From Sedimentibacter saalensis (GTDB lineage: Bacteria > Bacillota > Clostridia > Tissierellales > Sedimentibacteraceae), in NCBI RefSeq assembly GCF_007830175.1, contig NZ_VLKH01000001.1, positions 496,001-560,000 of the forward strand: a DNA stretch of 64,000 bases, given 5' to 3'. The notes under the pieces were generated by a model that ran no database searches, was not told the origin of the DNA, and saw only the letters and a list, made by a program, of their open reading frames with translations. The translations under genes were made by a program, and so were the position numbers. Each line of letters opens with the position of its first letter. The stretch's first letter is position 1. Below, piece by piece: positions 36,277 through 44,641 of the stretch.

Positions 36277-36304
36277 CAGGAACCTGGCATATGCCAGGTT
36301 CCTG
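36277..36304. terminator. 28-bp perfect palindrome after the nucleoside ABC operon
   Basis: CAGGAACCTGGCAT and its exact complement meet without a spacer, 4 bases after the last permease stop. A T run is lacking (GTTGCATATATTT on the minus strand), so it may be a weak terminator or a transcript-end stabiliser; a protein-binding site is also possible. Confidence 0.55.
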
Positions 36305-36308
36305 AATG

Positions 36309-37265
36309 TTATCTTTCTTCTCTGAAATAATTGACGCCACAGCTTGCAGGCTGTGAGTTTTCCTTTGATTTTCTTATTGATGTTATTACAAGCACCAGAG
36401 CAGTGATTACGAAGGGCAGCATGTCATAAAACGCACTTGGTATTGTAATCCATGTCTTTGGAAAATAATATTTTAAAATGTTGAAGGCTCCGAATATAAA
36501 TGAACCGAAAATTGCCTTTGTAGGACTCCAGGAAGCAAATATTACAAGGGCCACAGCAATCCATCCAAGACCATTTACTGAGTTGCTCATCCATACTCCT
36601 CCGCAGATTATCATGGAGCTGTAAGCTCCTCCTATTCCGCAGATGCCTCCTCCAAGGAGGATGTTAATATACTTTATTTTTGTTACTTTTATTCCGGCTG
36701 CATCGGCTGCTGCCGGGTTTTCTCCAATGGCCCTTAAATTAAGTCCCATTTTTGTATGGTTGAGATAAATTCCGCAAAGTATTGCCGCCAGAATTCCAAG
36801 ATACACAAAAGGGTTGTACTGGAAAAACAGCTGTCCCACAACCGGTATGCTGCTTAATCCTGGAATGTTTATGTTGCTTATGGTAGCAGTAATCTTTTCC
36901 GGAAGCTTCAACGAGCTGCTTGCTGAATTCACAAGCATGTATTCTCCCACAAAATTTGAAAGACCTGTTCCAAATATAGTAAGGGTAAGACCTGTAACGT
37001 TCTGATCAGCCATGAATGTCACCGTAAGAACTGCATATATTAACGCTCCAAGCATTCCTGCAGCAAAAGCTGCAATTAAGGCAAAAATGAAGCTGTCAGT
37101 CAGCAGCCCTGCCATGAAGCCTGCACAGGCACCCATAGCCATCATGCCTTCAACACCAAGGTTTAAATGGCCAGCCTTTTCGCTCATTATTTCGCCCAGA
37201 GTTCCGAACAACAGAGGTGTTCCTGCAAATACTGCAGCTATTAAGAAGTTTAAAAACATGTTCAT
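36309..37265 (-). CDS. Nucleoside-type ABC transporter permease 2 (NupQ/BmpG-like)
   Basis: A 318-residue permease of the branched-chain/ribose-like BPD_transp_2 family, about eight to ten membrane segments. AGTPLLFGTLGEIMSEKAGHLNLGVEGMM near the start and GLNLRAIGENPAAADAAGI are typical of BMP-linked nucleoside permeases. The last gene of a four-gene operon, sharing its first base with the end of the preceding permease gene. Confidence 0.88.
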   Translation of the reverse strand: MNMFLNFLIAAVFAGTPLLFGTLGEIMSEKAGHLNLGVEGMMAMGACAGFMAGLLTDSFIFALIAAFAAGMLGALIYAVLTVTFMADQNVTGLTLTIFGTGLSNFVGEYMLVNSASSSLKLPEKITATISNINIPGLSSIPVVGQLFFQYNPFVYLGILAAILCGIYLNHTKMGLNLRAIGENPAAADAAGIKVTKIKYINILLGGGICGIGGAYSSMIICGGVWMSNSVNGLGWIAVALVIFASWSPTKAIFGSFIFGAFNILKYYFPKTWITIPSAFYDMLPFVITALVLVITSIRKSKENSQPASCGVNYFREER

Positions 37266-38359
37266 TAACGGGCACCTCCTTTTCCTCTTACAATGAATCT
37301 ATATCGGATGAAGAATTCACATCCAAGTATGAAAAACAATATTATTCCCTGAAGTACAGCAGCAGAGTATGTTGAAACGCCATATGTTGACTGCATTACG
37401 CTGCTTCCTTTTTCAAGCACGCTGAACAAAAATGATACCCAGAGTATGCTTACGGGATTTAAGTTTGCAAGCCATGCCACAATGATTGCTGTAAATCCTA
37501 CGCCTCCTGCAACTGAAGAAGCCAGCGTCATGTCAGAACCTGCTGACTGTATCATCCCTGTTATGCCGGCAATTCCTCCGCTTAAAATCATGGTGCGCAG
37601 AATTATTTTCTTAACGTTCATACCTGCATATTTTGCAGTGGACTGACTTTCACCAACAACGCTTATTTCATAGCCGTGTTTTGTATATTTTAAATACACA
37701 TACACAACAATCACCAGTATAATTGCAATAATCCATCCGAACTGCACCCCCAGAACCTTGTCGATCTGAGCATTAGCTTGAAAACGTGCAATTTTAGGAA
37801 ATCCTGAAGAACCCGGGTCCTTCCAGGGGCCATCCCTGAGAAATGATATTATATGAAGCGCTATATAGTTGAGCATCAGTGTGAACAAAGTTTCATTTGT
37901 TTCAAATTTTGATTTGAAGTATGCAGGCAATAATCCCCACAAACCTCCTCCGATAAATCCTGCTGTAAACATTACTGCAAGCAGCAGGGCATGAGGCCAG
38001 TCGCTGTGAAACAGAGCAAAATATGATGAACATATTGCTCCCATAATAATCTGTCCTTCGGCTCCTATGTTCCAGAAGCGCATTTTAAATGCCAGCGTAA
38101 CTCCAAGAGATGATATCAAAAGCGGTATCATAAATTTTACTGTTGCCTGTATTGCCATTTTGCTTCTGAATGCACCCGATATAATAGTTCCGTAAAGTTC
38201 TACCGGATTAAATCCTATTAACAGTATGAACAGACCTCCTGCAAGAAGAGCCAACGCAAAAGCAATTATTCTAAGCTTCATTGTTTCCCTTTTTGAACGT
38301 TCTGCAATTTTGACAGTACGAATAAGGGGTTCTTTTGTTCTTTTCATTTTCTCACTCAT
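37265..38359 (-). CDS. Nucleoside-type ABC transporter permease 1 (NupP/BmpF-like)
   Basis: A 364-residue permease. After a basic cytoplasmic N-terminus comes a run of about nine hydrophobic segments with FWNIGAEGQIIMGAI and YEISVVGESQSTAKYAGM, which mark this permease class. Its start lies within the end of the ATPase gene (8-base overlap), and its last base is shared with the next permease. Confidence 0.88.
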   Translation of the reverse strand: MSEKMKRTKEPLIRTVKIAERSKRETMKLRIIAFALALLAGGLFILLIGFNPVELYGTIISGAFRSKMAIQATVKFMIPLLISSLGVTLAFKMRFWNIGAEGQIIMGAICSSYFALFHSDWPHALLLAVMFTAGFIGGGLWGLLPAYFKSKFETNETLFTLMLNYIALHIISFLRDGPWKDPGSSGFPKIARFQANAQIDKVLGVQFGWIIAIILVIVVYVYLKYTKHGYEISVVGESQSTAKYAGMNVKKIILRTMILSGGIAGITGMIQSAGSDMTLASSVAGGVGFTAIIVAWLANLNPVSILWVSFLFSVLEKGSSVMQSTYGVSTYSAAVLQGIILFFILGCEFFIRYRFIVRGKGGAR

Positions 38360-39887
38360 CCTGATCCACCCCTTCCATGCTCTTTCCTGTCATCATGAGT
38401 CCTATTTCTTCTTTTGATGTTGATTTTGCATCAACAATTCCTTTGACTTCACCGTGGCATAGAACCATTATTCTGTCTGAAAGCTCCAAAAGAACATCAA
38501 GGTCTTCTCCTATGAACAATATTGCAACTCCCTTTTTCTTTTGTTCGTTAAGCAGGTCATAAATAACGTAAGATGAATTGATATCAAGCCCTCTAACAGG
38601 ATATGCAGTAATGAGCACGTTGGGGTTTGATTCAATTTCTCTTCCCAGAAGGACTTTCTGAACATTTCCTCCTGACATCATTCTTACAGGAGTGTCAACA
38701 TTTGGTGTTACTATTTCCAGCTTCTTTTTCAATTCTTCCGACAGTTTTCTGGAAGGTTTCTTGTCTATAAAAAATCCTTTGTTATTTTTGTATGATTTGA
38801 GCATCATATTTTCCACCATGCCCATGGAGCCTACTAGTCCCATGCCAAGGCGGTCTTCAGGCACAAAGCTCATGCTTATGCCCAGATTTATAATTTCATC
38901 GGGGGTCTTGCCTATTATGTTTTCCTTGTTGCATAGCACTGCCCCTTCCTTTACTTTCATTAGTCCTGCAATTGATTCGCAGAGTTCTTTTTGGCCGCTT
39001 CCTGCTATTCCTGCCACTCCAAGAATTTCTCCGCTTTTAAGCTTGAAGTTTACATTTCTTAATGCATAGGTTCCGTCATCATTCATTACTGATAAATCAA
39101 CTGCCTTAAGAACTGTGTGTTTTTTTTCAATTTCCGGTCTTTCGATTTTTAAGCTTACAGTCCTGCCCACCATGAGTTCAGTCAGCTGTTTTTCATTTGT
39201 TTCTTTAGTCACAACCGTATCAATGAGTTCGCCTTTTCTGAGTATTGATACGCGGTCGCTAATAGCCATAACTTCATTGAGTTTATGGGTGATTATTATG
39301 ATTGCGCTTCCTTGTTCCTTCATTTTTCGTAGTATTGCAAATAATTTTTCAATTTCCTGGGGAGTGAGAACAGCTGTGGGCTCGTCCAGAATTAAAATCT
39401 GAGCTCCTCTGTACAGCACTTTCAAAATTTCAACTGTTTGTTTTTCACTTACAGACATGTTGTATATTTTTTTCTCCGGCTCAACTTCCAGTCCGAATTT
39501 GCTGCTGATGTTTTGAATTTTTTCCTTCAATGCCTTTGGTTTAAGATATTTTTCCTTTGTGCCCAGCACAATGTTGTCCATTGCGTTTAAAACTTCCACA
39601 AGCTTAAAATGCTGATGAATCATGCCAATTCCAAAATCAATTGCTTCTGTTGGAGAGCTTATTGCAACTTCTTCTCCTGCTACGGAAATTGTGCCGTTGT
39701 CAGGGTAGTAGATGCCTGACAGCATATTCATCAATGTAGTCTTGCCAGAGCCGTTTTCTCCAAGCAAAGCAAGAATTTCGCCATATTTGATTGTAAGGTT
39801 TATGTTGTTGTTTGCAACCACGCTTCCGAAGGTTTTAGTAATTCCCTTCAGCTCAATCGCATATTTTGTTTCATTTGATTTTGACAT
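38352..39887 (-). CDS. Nucleoside-type ABC transporter ATP-binding protein (NupO/BmpE-like, duplicated ATPase)
   Basis: A 511-residue protein with two fused ABC ATPase domains as in RbsA. The first has Walker A GENGSGKTT and Walker B ILILDEPTAVLTP; the second has a variant Walker A (GIAGSGQKE) and MSGGNVQKVLLGREI, as usual for the C-terminal domain of this family, with ITAYPVRGLDI in place of a canonical Walker B. It energises the two permeases downstream. Confidence 0.9.
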   Translation of the reverse strand: MSKSNETKYAIELKGITKTFGSVVANNNINLTIKYGEILALLGENGSGKTTLMNMLSGIYYPDNGTISVAGEEVAISSPTEAIDFGIGMIHQHFKLVEVLNAMDNIVLGTKEKYLKPKALKEKIQNISSKFGLEVEPEKKIYNMSVSEKQTVEILKVLYRGAQILILDEPTAVLTPQEIEKLFAILRKMKEQGSAIIIITHKLNEVMAISDRVSILRKGELIDTVVTKETNEKQLTELMVGRTVSLKIERPEIEKKHTVLKAVDLSVMNDDGTYALRNVNFKLKSGEILGVAGIAGSGQKELCESIAGLMKVKEGAVLCNKENIIGKTPDEIINLGISMSFVPEDRLGMGLVGSMGMVENMMLKSYKNNKGFFIDKKPSRKLSEELKKKLEIVTPNVDTPVRMMSGGNVQKVLLGREIESNPNVLITAYPVRGLDINSSYVIYDLLNEQKKKGVAILFIGEDLDVLLELSDRIMVLCHGEVKGIVDAKSTSKEEIGLMMTGKSMEGVDQDE

Positions 39888-39930
39888 AATAACTCCTTAT
39901 CCTATATTACATTATGCATTTAAAGAAACA

Positions 39931-39952
39931 AAGGGGTTAAAATTAACCCCTT
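39931..39952 (-). terminator. Attenuating hairpin between binding-protein and ATPase genes
   Basis: AAGGGGTTAA pairs with TTAACCCCTT; the minus-strand tail is TTGTTTCTTT. It probably reduces transcription beyond the binding-protein gene, as seen after livJ. Confidence 0.65.
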
Positions 39953-39975
39953 GCTGTATGTGCTATTTAACTAAA

Positions 39976-41160
39976 CTATTTTACTGTTACTGTCTTGTAA
40001 TACCATTTAATATTTCCTGTAATTGTTGCATCGTCAAGAGTCTTTCCTTCTTCTCCAACTGTCTTACCGTCATTTGTTTCAATAACGCCGTCAAATACGT
40101 TGAAGCTTCCATCAAGCATTGATGCTCTTGCTGCTTCTATTGCTTCTTTTGTTCCTTCTGCTACTATGCTTTCATTGAGAGGTGCTATGTCAACAAGTCC
40201 TTCTTTCATTCCGCCGTAGTAGTTTTCGCCTGTCCAAGTTCCGTTTATAGCATGCTCAACAGCCCATGTATAATATGCTGACCAGTTCCATACTGCAGAT
40301 GTCAATGTAGCTTTAGGAGCATCTTTAGACATGTCTGAGTTGTAGCCTACACCAAAAGCTCCTGCTTTTTCAGCTTCAAGCTGTGGGTTAGGTGTGTCAC
40401 AGTGCTGTGCTATTACGTCGCAGCCTTCTGCCAGCAATGCTTTTGCAGCATTTGTTTCTTCTTCTGGTGAGAACCAGCTGTTAGTTACTTTTACGTAAAC
40501 TTTAGCATCCGGATTTACAGAATTAACTCCCATTGCAAAGGCATTTACGCCTCCTGTAACTTCTGAGTTATCCTGTCCCATAGCAGCAACATAACCTATG
40601 AGGTTAGATTTTGTTTTTAAACCTGCTGCAATACCTGAAAGGTATCTTGCCTGATAAATTCTTCCGAAATAGTTGTTAAAGTTTGCATTATTTCCTTTGT
40701 AGCCTGTGCCGTGTGAAAATATAACCTCAGGATATTCTTCTGCCAATGCTTCCATTGTGTCCATGTATCCCCAGCTTGTACCGAAAATTATGTTTGCTCC
40801 TTCTTCTATACATTCAAGGATTGCTGTTTCTGTTGCAGTTGGGTCTGTATCATTTACGTTGTTCTTGCGGATTATCTGGCTGTCATCAAGTCCCAATGCT
40901 TTCTGCATTCCAACTATGCCTTGATCATGTGCAAATGTGTATCCAGAACCATCTGCAGGATTTCCTATGTGGATAACTCCGATTTTAATATCTTCTTTTG
41001 CAATTGCAGGTAAGACACCTGTTGCTTCAGCAGGTTTTTCTGCTGCCGGCGCTTCTGCCGCCGGTTCTTGTTTAGCAGGTTCCTCAGTCTTTGATGAACA
41101 TGCTGTAAAAAGAGAAAGAGTCAATAAAAGTGTTAACAAAATGCTGATAAATTTTTTCAT
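39976..41160 (-). CDS. BMP-family ABC transporter substrate-binding lipoprotein (purine nucleoside type)
   Basis: A 394-residue lipoprotein: signal peptide with lipobox SLFTAC (Cys21), an Ala/Pro/Glu linker, then a Med/BMP domain (EDIKIGVIHIGNPADGSGYT; IIFGTSWGYMDTMEAL; CDVIAQHCDTPNPQLEA). BMP/PnrA proteins with this permease set import purine nucleosides. The guanine-class riboswitch in its leader supports that role directly. ATG at 41160 with GGAGGAC upstream; the frame extends further but the extra 35 codons overlap the leader RNA. Confidence 0.9.
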   Translation of the reverse strand: MKKFISILLTLLLTLSLFTACSSKTEEPAKQEPAAEAPAAEKPAEATGVLPAIAKEDIKIGVIHIGNPADGSGYTFAHDQGIVGMQKALGLDDSQIIRKNNVNDTDPTATETAILECIEEGANIIFGTSWGYMDTMEALAEEYPEVIFSHGTGYKGNNANFNNYFGRIYQARYLSGIAAGLKTKSNLIGYVAAMGQDNSEVTGGVNAFAMGVNSVNPDAKVYVKVTNSWFSPEEETNAAKALLAEGCDVIAQHCDTPNPQLEAEKAGAFGVGYNSDMSKDAPKATLTSAVWNWSAYYTWAVEHAINGTWTGENYYGGMKEGLVDIAPLNESIVAEGTKEAIEAARASMLDGSFNVFDGVIETNDGKTVGEEGKTLDDATITGNIKWYYKTVTVK

Positions 41161-41321
41161 TCTTGTCCTCCATAAATTTTTTAATAAAACATATTTTATA
41201 TGAGAAATGGCGCCGCCCTTTCGCATAATTCGATAAAATACGCCGCTTTCATAAAATATGCACATACGAAATGTGCGCGGCTGTTACAAGATGAATTCAG
41301 CATCCAAATTTCTTTCGGAGC

Positions 41322-41354
41322 ATATAAAAAGCGAATAGCATAATATCTATCCGC
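41322..41354 (-). terminator. Riboswitch-controlled intrinsic terminator
   Basis: On the minus strand GCGGATAG-ATATTATG-CTATTCGC followed by TTTTTATAT, about 25 nt after the aptamer. It is the likely expression platform of the purine riboswitch. A second, weaker hairpin (GCACAT-TTCGT-ATGTGC) lies near 41257-41275. Confidence 0.7.
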
Positions 41355-41377
41355 ATCATTATAATAGAAAATAGCTC

Positions 41378-41448
41378 TTCAATAGTCAAACAATTTACGG
41401 TCGTTCGGTAGAAACTTTGGATCCATATCATCCACATTATATTGATGC
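41378..41448 (-). ncRNA. Purine riboswitch aptamer, guanine class
   Basis: On the minus strand the conserved purine-riboswitch core is present in order: ATATAAT, GATATGG, AAGTTTCTACC, CCGTAAA and TTGACTAT. The P1 stem is TCAAT/ATTGA. The specificity base in GACTAT is C, as in guanine/hypoxanthine-sensing members (adenine sensors carry U). It lies 5' of the BMP nucleoside ABC operon, so purine sufficiency should stop transcription at the hairpin 41322-41354. Confidence 0.92.
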
Positions 41449-41477
41449 TGTTTATTTAATTATTAATTTCAATTACT

Positions 41478-41506
41478 ATTATAACTCATGAAACAGGAAT
41501 AAGCAA
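41478..41506 (-). promoter_or_regulatory. Promoter of the riboswitch-controlled nucleoside ABC operon
   Basis: Minus-strand -35 TTGCTT (41506-41501) and perfect -10 TATAAT (41483-41478), spacer 17 bp, about 30 bp upstream of the aptamer. Confidence 0.7.
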
Positions 41507-41593
41507 TAACATTTTTGCAAATAATTTTCGTATTATTGAATAATATGTTCGTTATATTTCAATTATATTTCGTCTTTCAAACTAAAACAAGGA

Positions 41594-42346
41594 TTATTTT
41601 GTAATAATTCCCACAGGACAATGGTCACTTCCGAAGATTTCGGAACAAATAAATGCATCTACAAGCTCATCTTCAAAAGATTTAGATGTGATAAAATAAT
41701 CTATTCTCCATCCTATGTTTCTTTCTCTTGACTTTGCAAAGTTTGACCACCAGGAATATGCTTCTTCTTTATCCGGATAAAAATGTCTGAATGTGTCAAT
41801 GAATCCGGACTCTGTGAGAACAGTCATCTTTTCTCTTTCCTGGTCCGTAAAACCGGCACTCTTCCTGTTTGTTTTAGGATTTTTCAAATCTATTTCCTTG
41901 TGAGCAACATTCAGGTCTCCGCACATTACAACAGACTTCTTTTCATCAAGCTTAAGAAGGTAGTTTCTGAAGTCATCTTCCCACTTCATTCTGTAATCAA
42001 GCCTTTCTAATTCTCTTTTTGAATTGGGAGTATACACATTCACAAGATAAAACTTGTCGTACTCAAGAGTTATGACTCTTCCTTCCTTGTCGTGTTCTTC
42101 AATTCCAAGCCCGTAGGAAACAGACATCGGCTCTTGTTTTGAGAAAACAGCAGTGCCTGAATATCCTTTCTTTTCAGCATAGTTCCAGTATTCGTGGTAT
42201 CCTTCCATGTCCAGTTCGATCTGTCCTGACTGCAGTTTTGTTTCCTGAAGGCAGAAAATATCTGCATCAAGCATCTTGAATGCATCCATAAACCCTTTGT
42301 TTACGCATGCCCTCAATCCATTTACATTCCATGATACTAACTTCAT
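41594..42346 (-). CDS. exoA: Exodeoxyribonuclease III (AP endonuclease)
   Basis: A 250-residue Mg2+-dependent AP endonuclease/3'-exonuclease of base-excision repair. All family motifs are visible: SWNVNGLRA, FCLQETKLQ, NVYTPNS, MCGDLNVAH (catalytic Asp), RIDYFITSK and GSDHCPVG (catalytic His). Length normal, single gene. Confidence 0.95.
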   Translation of the reverse strand: MKLVSWNVNGLRACVNKGFMDAFKMLDADIFCLQETKLQSGQIELDMEGYHEYWNYAEKKGYSGTAVFSKQEPMSVSYGLGIEEHDKEGRVITLEYDKFYLVNVYTPNSKRELERLDYRMKWEDDFRNYLLKLDEKKSVVMCGDLNVAHKEIDLKNPKTNRKSAGFTDQEREKMTVLTESGFIDTFRHFYPDKEEAYSWWSNFAKSRERNIGWRIDYFITSKSFEDELVDAFICSEIFGSDHCPVGIITK

Positions 42347-42481
42347 ACAAATCTCCTTAAATGTAATTTAATCACTTTATAAAAACTGTATTTACAATAC
42401 AATATACCATATGGTATTATTTTTTCAAATAAAAATATTGCAAATGATTTTATATTTATTATACAGAAAGGAGTCTGCTTA

Positions 42482-43753
42482 TTGCAAAGAGAATTTGGTA
42501 AAAAAGGTTTAAATTACATATTCAGAAATGATACCTTAATAAGAATACTAATGGTCTTTCCCACAGTACTTCTTATTTTCGCCTTTATTTATGATTCACC
42601 TACGTATATTTTTTCAGGTATTCATAAGATAGTTGTGTCCCCGGACATACTTCTCACTGACTATCTTGAAACCGGAGGTTTGGGAGCTGCATTTCTTAAT
42701 GCTTCGCTGCTTACTTTCGCCAATATTTTAATCATTTATAAGCTTAAGGCTAAAATAAACGGTCCGATCATAGCTGCCTTGTTAACAATAACAGGGTTTT
42801 CATTCTTCGGCAAAAACATATTCAATGTATGGCCCATATACTTGGGTGGAATTCTTTACTCCAGATACCGAAAGACAGAATTCAAAAACATTCTGATAGT
42901 CATGATGTTTTCAACAGCACTGGCCCCTATTGTGACAGAGCTGTCCTTCGGGCTGCACCTTACCCCTTATTTAAGACTCCCTATAGGAATTGTGACCGGC
43001 ATACTGTCCGGATTTGTTGCAACTCCCTTGTCAGCTAACATGAACAAGCTTCACGACGGCTACAACCTGTACAACATGGGATTCACCGCAGGTCTCATAG
43101 GAACAATATTCAACTCCCTCTTAAAAAGTTTTAACATAAACATAGCTCAGCAGAAAATTTTGTCCACAGAGTACGATGCTACCTTAAAATTAATCTTGCT
43201 GTTCTTTTTCTTGTTTTTGATTGTTCTTGGATTTTTGGGCAACGGCAGAAGCTTTAATGGATATGAAAGAATTTTGAAGCGTTCAGGAAGACTGGTAACT
43301 GACTTCACCCAACATGATGGATATTCCCTTACTTTTTTGAACATGGGAATCATGGGGCTTTTATCTATGTTGTTTGTTATAATATTAGGAGGAGTATTTA
43401 ACGGCCCTGTATTTGGAAGCGTGCTTACGGTATCAGGTTTTTCAGCATTTGGCAAGCATCCCAAAAACACAATTCCAATAATGGCAGGTGTTTTCCTTGC
43501 TGGAGCTCTTAAAATATGGGACCTAAATGCAACTGGCGTTATTATAGCAGGGCTCTTTGGAACTACTCTGGCTCCAATAGCCGGTAAGTACGGTTTCCTT
43601 GCAGGAGTGGTTGCAGGATTTTTGCACTTGTCAGTAGTCATGAATGTCGGAATAATTCACGGCGGCATCAATTTGTACAACAATGGATTTTCCGGAGGCA
43701 TTGTTGCTTCACTTATGTTCCCGGTTCTTGAAGCATTAAAAAAAGGAGAGTAA
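42482..43753 (+). CDS. DUF1576 family polytopic membrane protein
   Basis: A 423-residue protein with roughly ten to twelve membrane segments in two similar halves: NKLHDGYNLYNMGFTAGLIG near 195-214 is echoed by GIIHGGINLYNNGFSGGIVA near 395-414, and ITGFSFFGKNIFNVWPI by VSGFSAFGKHPKNTIPI. The pattern matches DUF1576 and suggests an internally duplicated transporter or channel. Start is TTG, with AAAGGAG 8 bases before. A small gene follows 2 bases later and is surely co-transcribed. Function unknown. Confidence 0.8.
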   Translation: MQREFGKKGLNYIFRNDTLIRILMVFPTVLLIFAFIYDSPTYIFSGIHKIVVSPDILLTDYLETGGLGAAFLNASLLTFANILIIYKLKAKINGPIIAALLTITGFSFFGKNIFNVWPIYLGGILYSRYRKTEFKNILIVMMFSTALAPIVTELSFGLHLTPYLRLPIGIVTGILSGFVATPLSANMNKLHDGYNLYNMGFTAGLIGTIFNSLLKSFNINIAQQKILSTEYDATLKLILLFFFLFLIVLGFLGNGRSFNGYERILKRSGRLVTDFTQHDGYSLTFLNMGIMGLLSMLFVIILGGVFNGPVFGSVLTVSGFSAFGKHPKNTIPIMAGVFLAGALKIWDLNATGVIIAGLFGTTLAPIAGKYGFLAGVVAGFLHLSVVMNVGIIHGGINLYNNGFSGGIVASLMFPVLEALKKGE

Positions 43754-43755
43754 AA

Positions 43756-44100
43756 ATGAAGTACGAAATACAGAAAATTACAAGAATAATTGATGTTATT
43801 GTTGATTTTTACATGAGTCACCAGGCTAAAAAGCTCAGCATGTCCATAGAGGATACAGAGGATACGTACATATTGATTTTTGAGGCAGAACAAATAGTCT
43901 GCTCCGAAAAAACTGCCAATGGACTTAATAAACTTTTAAGTGCCGGTAGACAACCGGAGGTTGAAGAGGTGTACTGGCAGCTTGGCAGCAATGATGTTGA
44001 AGGTGATGAAATAAATCTTGTGGGAATGATGGTTGATGAAGTAAAAATTGATTACAATTGTCCTCATCTTAAAATAACCTTAGTGAGAAATAAAAAATAA
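43756..44100 (+). CDS. Small acidic hypothetical protein co-transcribed with DUF1576
   Basis: A 114-residue soluble protein with mixed alpha/beta character and no recognised domain. It has two conserved-looking parts: an N-terminal helix (IQKITRIIDVIVDFYMSHQAK) and a C-terminal strand-rich part (NLVGMMVDEVKIDYNCPHLKITL). It begins 2 bases after the DUF1576 stop with an AAAGGAGAG site. The tight coupling suggests it is a cytoplasmic partner of the membrane protein. Not recognised beyond that. Confidence 0.65.
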   Translation: MKYEIQKITRIIDVIVDFYMSHQAKKLSMSIEDTEDTYILIFEAEQIVCSEKTANGLNKLLSAGRQPEVEEVYWQLGSNDVEGDEINLVGMMVDEVKIDYNCPHLKITLVRNKK

Positions 44101-44412
44101 GAGGCACAGCCTCTTTAGACTATTGACAAACCTAATTTTCCACATTCGTAGGGGCGGATCTTGTAGAGACCACTGAAAAAGTCTATTTTGTCATCCTGAA
44201 CGTTTAGTGAAGGATCTCATCTTTTATTGAAAACATGAGATTCTTCGAGCAAGCTCTCAGAATGACAGCGAATAAATGTATAGTTTTTCAGTGACGTCAT
44301 CTTGTATCCGCCCGTTTTATTAATTCAATAATATTGTTATCTTCGAGAGTACAGTAGTCCTCCCCTACAATATTGAACAACTTTGGCAGCAAGTTGAGAG
44401 GCGCAGCCTCTT
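44100..44412. repeat. Terminator-nested MITE-like element, locus C (core type 2 with an inserted type 1)
   Basis: AGAGGCACAGCCTCTT (44100-44115, directly after the hypothetical gene's stop) and AGAGGCGCAGCCTCTT (44397-44412, before TATTATTTTT) bracket 281 bp. The left end is TTAGACTATTGACAAAC (End I); the right end on the minus strand is TCAACTTGCTGCCAAAGT (End II). The core is GTAGGGGCGGATC ... CTCCCCTAC and is interrupted by a second element at 44166-44298. The unit also separates the gene from the convergent tautomerase gene. Confidence 0.85.
44166..44298 (-). mobile_element. Nested MITE with 8-bp target duplication (type 1 core)
   Basis: A 133-bp insert flanked by perfect 8-bp direct repeats ATCTTGTA (44158-44165 and 44299-44306). 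Its own terminal inverted repeats start GAGACCACTGAAAAA and, on the other strand, GACGTCACTGAAAAA. The interior is the type 1 core in reverse orientation (GTCATCCTGAACG ... CTCAGAATGACAGCG). Removing it restores GGCGGATCTTGTATCCGCC, and the equivalent uninterrupted site exists at locus E (about 10782-10800). No coding capacity; the mobilising transposase is not in the window. Confidence 0.88.
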
Positions 44413-44413
44413 A

Positions 44414-44602
44414 TTATTTTTCATCACACTTAAGTACTCCGCCTTGAGAGTAATTTTCAAATTCCATTTCTCTTATAATAATCTTAACAGCTTCTTTAGG
44501 ACAGTTTGCTGTTTCAACAACAGCCTGAGTAACCTTTTCAGCTAAGGCTCTTTTTTGTTCCAGTGTTCTTCCCTTTAACATTTCAACTTGAATTATTGGC
44601 AT
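44414..44602 (-). CDS. 4-oxalocrotonate tautomerase family protein
   Basis: A 62-residue tautomerase-superfamily protein with the catalytic N-terminal proline (Pro2 of MPIIQVEMLKGRTLEQKRAL) exposed after Met removal. Arg/Lys positions expected in the family (KGRTLEQKR) are present. The natural substrate is unclear outside aromatic-degradation clusters. It follows the ornithine-racemase-like gene on the same strand with a 39-base gap, so the two may form one unit. Confidence 0.88.
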   Translation of the reverse strand: MPIIQVEMLKGRTLEQKRALAEKVTQAVVETANCPKEAVKIIIREMEFENYSQGGVLKCDEK

Positions 44603-44641
44603 TTGTGCCTCCTATGATTTATATTTTCATTATAAATGAAT

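Noticed and set aside
41161-41265. N-terminal 35-codon extension of the BMP binding protein
   Set aside because: It would place coding sequence in the riboswitch leader and bury the lipoprotein signal peptide inside the protein.
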